Below, in pieces: positions 58,314 to 64,000 of a stretch of DNA of 64,000 nucleotides. The stretch covers positions 1-64,000 of the forward strand of contig JAJZNR010000011.1 in the NCBI GenBank assembly GCA_021811605.1, given 5' to 3'. The DNA comes from Microcaldota archaeon (GTDB lineage Archaea > Micrarchaeota > Micrarchaeia > Micrarchaeales > Micrarchaeaceae). The notes under the pieces were generated by a model. That model was not told where the DNA came from. It made no database searches and worked only from the letters and a program-made list of their open reading frames with translations. A program made the position numbers and the translations under genes. The stretch's first letter is position 1. Every line of letters begins with the position of its first letter.

Positions 58314-60164
58314 ATGAAGATAAAGAGCAACGATAGCCTGATAACTAGCCTTCACCTCTTCTCGAGGACACTGCCCAACGTCTATGCGATTGTCGGAATC
58401 CTTCTCCTGATAAGCGTGATTGCGGGTATAGTCTCCGTCGCGCTGATAAACTATGACATGCTGTCGAACGCGCTCGCTCCGGTATACGTCCTCATAGACG
58501 GCTCGTTCTTCGGGATTATAGCCGTTTTGGTGCCTACGCTGCTGACAGCTGTGCTGATAAAGTGGCTGAAGAGGTTCATAAAGACGAAACACCTCCTTTT
58601 CATGACGCTGATAGGTGCGGTGATATACGGAGTGTTCATAATGATAAGCGCCGCTTCGTTCCTCTTCCTGAAAAACTACGCCCTCGCGAACGCGATAGTA
58701 CTTGTCGGAGATGCAGGAGTGTTTGGATGGTGGTTCTTCCTCAGCAAGGTTGTGCTCGACCAAAAGAAGAAGGCGGTCATATATTCCATAATACAGCCGG
58801 CGTTCAATATCCTGCTGTACATATCGGTTGGGACGTTCGTGTTCACCTTCTCGTTTCCGATATGGGTGATAGCGCTCAAGCTCTCCGTTGGCATACTCAT
58901 ATTCCTCGCGATAAGCTACGTAATAGTGTACATGCTGGATACCCCACTGAAGAAGAACCTGGGGTTCAGCGGCATTGCGGTGCTTTCGGACATGGTGCAG
59001 AACTGGCTCTTCGACATCGATGTAGCGAGCTCCTTTGGGGGGAAGTTCGGCGTCGTGACTGACGTAGAGACGCAAACGCTCGTTTTCAAGAGGAAGTATA
59101 ACGGCTCTACAAAGGCCATACTCTTCGCGCCGTGGATACACTACGGTCCGATAGGCAGCATGGGAGGCAGCAATTTCCCATACATGTTGGAGAGCTATTC
59201 GATGGCGAAGCACAAGGCGCCGACACTGGTGCTCCACTGCACGGTAAACGAAAGCTGCAATCCGGTATCGAGCTCGCAGATTTCCGCTCTGAAGGAATCG
59301 CTGGACAGGGCGGTGAAGGAGGCAAAGAAGCTTGGCGACGACTTCTCGTATTCGCAGAGCGAGCACGCCGGCGCATCCCTCTCGGCACTCGCGTTCGGAA
59401 AGCTGAGGATGGTCACGCTTACACGCGCCCCGCGCGTCACTGAAGACGTATATCCGGAAGCGGCGCGCATGTTCAAAGAGCTGCTGGAGCGCGATGGATT
59501 GGAATCGCTTTTGCTCGACGCCCATAACTCCAGATACGAAAGCGCGCCCTCAGAAGAGCTTGAAGGGGTAAGGCTCGGCACCTGCTATGCGAACGACTAC
59601 ATAAAGGCGATAAAGAAGCTGGGAAAGCCGGCGCACAAAGGCAAGAGGATGAGCCTGGGTGTGGGGTACGTCGAGGCCTACGAGGCGCTAGGGCAGCCTA
59701 CGGACCTTGGACCCGGAAACCTTAATGCCGTGCTCTTCGGTGTCAACGGATTCAGGCACGTGATGGTGCAGCTCAATGCGAACAACATGCTGCCCTCGTT
59801 CAGGGATGGGATAATAAAGCATATCAGGAGCAGGTACAAGATAAGCGCGGAGGTCTGCACCACTGACACCCATTATGTCAACTCGTTGGAGAAGAATGCC
59901 AGCAACGTACTCGGGAGGCAGACAAGCTTTTCCAGGCTGCTGAAACTCGTTGATGCGGCGGTTGAGACGGCACTATCAAATATAGAGCCGGTGGAAGTAT
60001 ACTACAAGAAGGGAGCTATGGAGAAGTTCAAGACCTGGGGACCTGAGGTGAGGGCGAAGTCAGTTGCGATAATAACCTCGGTTACCAGCATCGCGAGGCT
60101 GCTGGTGCCAGCCATAGTGATTGCGGGGTTCGTGCTCGCCTCTTGGATAATCACGTTCGTTTGA
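58314..60164 (+). CDS. DUF2070 family membrane protein
   Basis: A 616-aa archaeal protein: about seven helices in the first 230 residues, a soluble alpha/beta region, and a final helix (about 590-612). The conserved segment PWIHYGPIGSMGGSNFPY is typical of DUF2070. Function is unknown, but the family is often next to polyprenol synthesis genes, and here it follows uppS by 39 nt. It may handle lipid carriers; that is inference. Confidence 0.85.
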   Translation: MKIKSNDSLITSLHLFSRTLPNVYAIVGILLLISVIAGIVSVALINYDMLSNALAPVYVLIDGSFFGIIAVLVPTLLTAVLIKWLKRFIKTKHLLFMTLIGAVIYGVFIMISAASFLFLKNYALANAIVLVGDAGVFGWWFFLSKVVLDQKKKAVIYSIIQPAFNILLYISVGTFVFTFSFPIWVIALKLSVGILIFLAISYVIVYMLDTPLKKNLGFSGIAVLSDMVQNWLFDIDVASSFGGKFGVVTDVETQTLVFKRKYNGSTKAILFAPWIHYGPIGSMGGSNFPYMLESYSMAKHKAPTLVLHCTVNESCNPVSSSQISALKESLDRAVKEAKKLGDDFSYSQSEHAGASLSALAFGKLRMVTLTRAPRVTEDVYPEAARMFKELLERDGLESLLLDAHNSRYESAPSEELEGVRLGTCYANDYIKAIKKLGKPAHKGKRMSLGVGYVEAYEALGQPTDLGPGNLNAVLFGVNGFRHVMVQLNANNMLPSFRDGIIKHIRSRYKISAEVCTTDTHYVNSLEKNASNVLGRQTSFSRLLKLVDAAVETALSNIEPVEVYYKKGAMEKFKTWGPEVRAKSVAIITSVTSIARLLVPAIVIAGFVLASWIITFV

Positions 60165-60198
60165 TGTATGATATATTGATTGCGTATGGTGTGGTGTT

Positions 60199-61530
60199 AT
60201 GCTAGGACTCTATACAAAAGCTGTTGAGATAAAGGGCGCGCTTTCACATGACGGGAAGGTAGTGGTGCTGCGTGGATGGATACATAGGAAGAGGAGTTCT
60301 GGAGGGAAGCTTTTCGCAGTGATAAGGGACCGCACAGCGACGATACAGTGCGTTGTGGACAAGGCGAAAGTCTCCGAAAAGGAGTGGGATGCGATAGAGA
60401 AGGCTTACCTTGAGTCTAGCGTATTGCTGAGAGGTACGGTGAAGAAGGACGAGAGGGCCCCCGGCGGCGCAGAGGTCACTGTCACAGAGCTGCGCATAGT
60501 GCATTCCGGGGAGCAGTTCCCGATTCAGGAGTACCAGAGCCCCGAGTTCCTGATGGACGTCCGCCACCTCTGGCTGAGGAGCCAGAAGATGATAAAGGCG
60601 ATGCAGGCGCGATCGTACATATTCCGTTACGCAAGGAAGTTTCTCGACAAGAAGGGCTTTTATGAGATAACCCCTCCGCTGCTCACCAAGGCGGGAGGAG
60701 AGACGGGAGCTAACCTCTTCGAGGTGGACTACTTCGGGCAGAGGGTCTACCTGACCGAGTCGTCACAGCTGTATGCAGAAGCGATGATCGGATCTTTGGA
60801 GAAGGTGTATTCGTTCGCGCCGTCGTACAGGGCTGAGAAGTCGCGGACCACGAAGCATCTTGCCGAGTACTGGCACCTGGAGCCGGAGATGGCTTACTTC
60901 GACAACAAAAGGAGCATGGCGCTTCAGGAGCGCCTTGTCAGCTATATGGCGAACAGCCTTGCGGAAAATAACGAGGACATACTCAAGTTCTTTGAAGTGA
61001 AAAAAGAAGACCTCCTCAGGATAAAGCCACCTTTCGAGAGGATAACCTACGAGAGAGCGCTGGAGATACTGAACGAAAAGGGGGTGATTAACCCGGAGAC
61101 AAAACAGAAGAAGGAGAGGTTCGAGTGGGGTGCGGACTTCGGGGTCGAGGAAGAGAGGGTGCTCACGGAGGACAAGGAAAAGCCGATATTCGTTTACAAC
61201 TGGCCAAAGGAGATAAAGGCTTTCTACATGCCAGTGAACAGGGACGGAAAGACGGTGGCATGCGCTGACATGCTTGCACCGAAAGGTCACGGTGAGATAA
61301 TCGGAGGCAGCGAAAGGATATGGAAGCTCGACGAACTGCTCCAGCGCATGAAGGAAGTAGGGCTCAAGACGGAGAACTACAACTGGTACATTGACCTCAG
61401 GAAGTATGGTAGCGTGCCGCACGCGGGCTTCGGGCTCGGGATAGAGCGCGTGATAAAGTGGATGCTGAACCTTGATCATATCAGGGATGCGATACCGTTC
61501 CCGAGGCTCATTAACAGGATGGAACCGTGA
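60199..61530 (+). CDS. asnS: Asparaginyl-tRNA synthetase
   Basis: Charges tRNA-Asn. The 443-aa class II enzyme has an OB-fold anticodon domain (1-105) and a catalytic domain with motif 2 SYRAEKSRTTKHLAEYWHLEPEMAYF in parts and motif 3 GFGLGIERV. The motif segments HLAEYWHLEPEM, KEIKAFYMPV and CADMLAPKGHGEIIGGSERI fit AsnRS better than archaeal AspRS, which have other residues there. The next gene starts 3 nt before its stop. Confidence 0.85.
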   Translation: MLGLYTKAVEIKGALSHDGKVVVLRGWIHRKRSSGGKLFAVIRDRTATIQCVVDKAKVSEKEWDAIEKAYLESSVLLRGTVKKDERAPGGAEVTVTELRIVHSGEQFPIQEYQSPEFLMDVRHLWLRSQKMIKAMQARSYIFRYARKFLDKKGFYEITPPLLTKAGGETGANLFEVDYFGQRVYLTESSQLYAEAMIGSLEKVYSFAPSYRAEKSRTTKHLAEYWHLEPEMAYFDNKRSMALQERLVSYMANSLAENNEDILKFFEVKKEDLLRIKPPFERITYERALEILNEKGVINPETKQKKERFEWGADFGVEEERVLTEDKEKPIFVYNWPKEIKAFYMPVNRDGKTVACADMLAPKGHGEIIGGSERIWKLDELLQRMKEVGLKTENYNWYIDLRKYGSVPHAGFGLGIERVIKWMLNLDHIRDAIPFPRLINRMEP

Positions 61531-62519
61531 ACCCGATAGTAATCGCATTGGCGCTCCTGAGCGCGCTCGTTTTTGTAATGTACTTTAGGGACATCCTGCA
61601 GAAGCGCGATAAGCGCGGGCTTGTGCCTCTCGTCATGAGCGTGGCAGTCGGCGCAGCCGTACTTTGGCTGCTTCATGAGATAAGTAACGAGACCACTGTG
61701 TTCTTTGCCCTCACTTTTGCCGTGCTCTTCGCCATGATGCCGTTCTATTACACAATGCGGACCAGGAAGCTGCTCGCCATACTGATCCTTATAGGGATAG
61801 AGTTCTCCTATGCAACGTATACATACGGATCTCTTCTCTTCCCGTTCATACAGATGCTCGCGGTGGGCACCGCATTCGGGGTGTATCACAAGAGCGCAAC
61901 GCTATTCGGTGAAACGGAAAGGGGAGTTAGCAAGAAGGTGGAGACTCACAGGGACATTGTTCACATATTCCTCGGGGCGATACTCTTCTCCCTCTTTCTG
62001 CTCCTGCCTTTCTATTATGCGGTTTATATCGCCACGGTGCTGATAATACTCGGCTATCTCTACAACAGCGCAAGCGGGAAACACAAGAATGGGAATCTCT
62101 ACGCCTTCCTCAGCAGGTTCGAGAGGAGCGGGGCGCTTTATGGGCTTGGTGCCCTCTATCTCGGAGTAGGCGTTGCGCTCATATTGGGATTCATACATAC
62201 ACTCCATTTTGCGCTTATCGGGCTTGCCGCCATATTGTTCGCGGACCCGATCGCGACCATAGTCGGGATAAATCTTAACGGCCCGAAACTCCCATATAAC
62301 AAGAAAAAATCTGTATATGGTACGCTGGCATTCTTCCTCACCGTGACGATTCTGGGCTTCCCGTTTGTTGGGTATTACTCCATTTTCTTCGGCGCGGGGT
62401 TGGCGGTTGTTGAAAGCCTGAAGATACCGATAGACGACAACGTCCTGATAGCCGCGGTGATGATAGTGCTGTACATCGTCTACCTGGCTTATCTCGGGAT
62501 GTTGCCGGCTTATCTTTGA
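61527..62519 (+). CDS. Dolichol kinase-like (SEC59/phytol kinase family) protein
   Basis: A 330-aa protein with about nine membrane helices. The family core is the charged KVETHRDIVHIFLGAI segment, then ERSGALYGLGALYLGVG, LFADPIATIVG and the late NKKKSVYGTLAFF, which fit CTP-dependent polyprenol kinases. It overlaps the AsnRS stop by 4 nt and ends 10 nt inside the convergent endonuclease IV gene. It could phosphorylate the polyprenol used by AglB. Confidence 0.75.
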   Translation: MNPIVIALALLSALVFVMYFRDILQKRDKRGLVPLVMSVAVGAAVLWLLHEISNETTVFFALTFAVLFAMMPFYYTMRTRKLLAILILIGIEFSYATYTYGSLLFPFIQMLAVGTAFGVYHKSATLFGETERGVSKKVETHRDIVHIFLGAILFSLFLLLPFYYAVYIATVLIILGYLYNSASGKHKNGNLYAFLSRFERSGALYGLGALYLGVGVALILGFIHTLHFALIGLAAILFADPIATIVGINLNGPKLPYNKKKSVYGTLAFFLTVTILGFPFVGYYSIFFGAGLAVVESLKIPIDDNVLIAAVMIVLYIVYLAYLGMLPAYL

Positions 62520-63364
62520 AGTCGCGAGGCGGATGCGATTGCCTCCTTCGCGGCTTTTAGGTTACTTACCTCGTTGCCATCTCCGTTAACCGGGGTCTCC
62601 ATTATGTAGGTGCCGTTGGCGAAATGCCTGTTCCCGAACAGCGAAACGAATCCCTTCTTTCCTATGAACCCTTTTCCGAGGTGCCAGTGCCTATCGAGAC
62701 CGCTGCCGAGTTCGAACCGTGAGTCGTTCAGATGGACTAGTTTTAGCTTTCCGATGCCAATCGCGCTGTCGAACTTCTTTACCGTGTCTTCTACAGCTTC
62801 AGGAGTGCGGATGTCGTATCCGGCAGCGAACGCATGGCATGTGTCCAGGCATACTCCGACCCGCGGCGAACCGGCTTTATCTATGATGAGGCCTATCTCC
62901 TCGAATCTTGAGCCAACGCTGTGGTTGTATCCAGCTGTGTTCTCGAGAAGTATCTCGACATCTTCGGCTGCGTCGAGTCCGGAGCGTATTGCAGCGCATG
63001 CGTTCTCGATTCCGCGGTCGAGTCCTTTCCCAAGATGTGAGCCTATGTGTATTACAAGATACTTTACGCCTAGAAGCGAGCAATTCTGCATGTTATTTTC
63101 CAGCATCTCTACGCTTTTCTTGTGCATTTCTGGGTTTGTGGAGGATGGGTTGCACAAGTAGGGGATGTGCGCGTTAGCGGCAAGGTCCGCGCTCTTCACC
63201 AGTTCTCTGAATTCTTCCGCAGTTTTCTCGTCTATTTCCGAGTGTTTCCACGAACGCGAACTGGAAACGAACATCTGGAACGCAGTATAATGGCAATCCT
63301 TCGCGATCTTTGCGGCGTTGACCACGGAGCCGGCTATAGATGTATGAAAACCCAGCCTTATCAT
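62510..63364 (-). CDS. nfo: Endonuclease IV
   Basis: AP endonuclease of base-excision repair. The 284-aa TIM-barrel protein starts MIRLGFHTSIAG and has the metal-binding segments ENTAGYNHS, CLDTCHAFAAG, HLNDSRFE and METP. Length is normal. I use ATG 63362-63364 because the start of the barrel is there; the longer frame upstream is not like the family. It is divergent from the histone gene. Confidence 0.95.
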   Translation of the reverse strand: MIRLGFHTSIAGSVVNAAKIAKDCHYTAFQMFVSSSRSWKHSEIDEKTAEEFRELVKSADLAANAHIPYLCNPSSTNPEMHKKSVEMLENNMQNCSLLGVKYLVIHIGSHLGKGLDRGIENACAAIRSGLDAAEDVEILLENTAGYNHSVGSRFEEIGLIIDKAGSPRVGVCLDTCHAFAAGYDIRTPEAVEDTVKKFDSAIGIGKLKLVHLNDSRFELGSGLDRHWHLGKGFIGKKGFVSLFGNRHFANGTYIMETPVNGDGNEVSNLKAAKEAIASASRLQR

Positions 63365-63453
63365 CGAACCACACGAATAGAGTGCCGCTAATCCTTCTGC
63401 TAAACATCTATTTAAAAAGGTTGCTTCACCTTTTCTTAGCGGAGGGTGATCAG

Positions 63454-63804
63454 ATGGCAAAGTCGCCAAAGAGGGCGTTTAGTCTATACGATATAGAACA
63501 GTACCTGCGGGAGGCTGGCGCTGAGAAAATCAACGAAAAAGCAGTGCTGAGCTTCGAGGAGGAGCTAGAGAGCACTGTTACTGGAATAGTGAACGAGGCG
63601 CAGATTTACGCCAATCATGCCGGAAGGAATACACTGATAAAGAGAGAGGATCTGGAACTTGTCGGATTTGGGGGAACCCCGAAGGGACATAGAGTAATAG
63701 TGAAGACGAAGATGCCGGCAAGAAGGAGAAAGGTTGTGAAACGCATGAGGCTGCCGGCAAAGCCAGTGATAAACGTAAGGATGGCAAGGCAACAGATGCT
63801 TTAA
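63454..63804 (+). CDS. Archaeal histone with C-terminal basic tail
   Basis: A 116-aa DNA-packaging protein. Residues 6-70 form a histone fold (AFSLYDIEQYLREAG, then EEELESTVTGIVNEAQIYANHAGRNTLIKREDLELV). After that comes a tail of about 42 residues rich in Arg and Lys (ARRRKVVKRMRLPAK). Most archaeal histones are only 65-70 aa, so the tail is unusual but seen in some DPANN and Asgard archaea. A strong GGAGGGTGATC site precedes ATG 63454. Confidence 0.85.
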   Translation: MAKSPKRAFSLYDIEQYLREAGAEKINEKAVLSFEEELESTVTGIVNEAQIYANHAGRNTLIKREDLELVGFGGTPKGHRVIVKTKMPARRRKVVKRMRLPAKPVINVRMARQQML

Positions 63805-64000
63805 GGGAAAACGAACAGCTTCAGTCCGAACGCAAGAGCAACGAAACCCAGTTCCACGAGCCACATATACTGCGCGACCTGCCACTCCCTGCACTTCTTG
63901 AGGTTCATGATGATGTGTGTCCAGCTATAGATTTTCCTTCCGTACGGAGGCAGAAGGGTTCCATCTTTCTGCAGCACGCCAAGATCAGTAGTCTTGAACC
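63801..64000 (-). CDS. Partial membrane protein, C-terminal 65 residues
   Basis: Open frame from the window edge to a TAA at 63801-63803. The visible end has SWTHIIMNLKKCREWQVAQY and a final membrane helix WLVELGFVALAFGLKLFV. Its stop overlaps that of the histone gene (TTAA). Not recognised; the N-terminal part is outside the window. Confidence 0.6.
   Translation of the reverse strand, partial: FKTTDLGVLQKDGTLLPPYGRKIYSWTHIIMNLKKCREWQVAQYMWLVELGFVALAFGLKLFVFP

Noticed and set aside
60199-61530. Aspartyl-tRNA synthetase as the product
   Set aside because: The motif 2 and metal-site segments match asparaginyl enzymes better; the two families are close, so this is a preference, not proof.

Overview
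The window looks like a chromosomal segment of an archaeon, most plausibly a Micrarchaeota/ARMAN-type DPANN lineage; this is inferred, not proved. Archaeal traits seen directly are an S-layer protein with the archaeal N-terminal domain, an AglB/STT3 oligosaccharyltransferase, a histone-fold protein, archaeal-type CCA-adding enzyme, Trm1, TrmY, RFC large subunit and RecJ-like DHH protein, a tRNA-Leu with a bulge-helix-bulge intron in the T-loop, and TATA-like boxes about 25 nt ahead of leaderless or short-leader genes. Genes are tightly packed, with ATGA and one-base overlaps and frequent GGTGA-type ribosome binding sites.

Layout. 1-13.2 kb is a cell-surface and glycosylation region: partial S-layer gene, a radical SAM/SPASM gene, a 793-aa Ig-like surface protein and AglB. 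It contains a perfect-looking head-to-tail duplication of 4647 bp (2399-7045 and 7046-11692) that doubles the Ig-like gene and leaves one intact and one broken copy of each flanking gene. 13.4-16.3 kb is an ABC importer with a double-length permease. 16.3-21.1 kb, minus strand, is a compact eight-gene operon with the make-up of a minimal type IV secretion or DNA-transfer machine: VirB2-like pilin, VirB6-like channel, VirB3/VirB4-N-like protein, VirB4-like ATPase and four small or unknown proteins. It is the best candidate for an undescribed system here.

21-42.5 kb is mainly housekeeping: MBL hydrolase, KsgA, a class III signal-peptide surface protein, tRNA-Thr, a GH clan-A glycosidase, TyrRS, tRNA-Leu, Trm1, DUF357, Fap7-like kinase, regulators, CCA-adding enzyme, tRNA-Ala, Sua5, TrmY, a carbonic-anhydrase-like protein, type I IPP isomerase and an NHLRC2-like thioredoxin protein. 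42.6-51.7 kb holds a complete pyruvate/2-oxoacid dehydrogenase complex in two blocks: E1alpha-E1beta-E2, then an Lrp regulator with E3 and a ferredoxin-reductase-like flavoprotein. 51.8-64 kb holds an XRE regulator, two secreted or membrane proteins, RecJ-like nuclease, RFC large subunit, cis-prenyltransferase, DUF2070 protein, AsnRS, a dolichol-kinase-like protein, endonuclease IV, a tailed histone and a partial membrane protein.

The cis-prenyltransferase, dolichol-kinase-like protein and AglB would together supply and use a polyprenol carrier for N-glycosylation of the sequon-rich surface proteins. None of the three tRNA genes encodes CCA, so the CCA-adding enzyme is needed. No CRISPR array, rRNA, transposase or integrase was seen.
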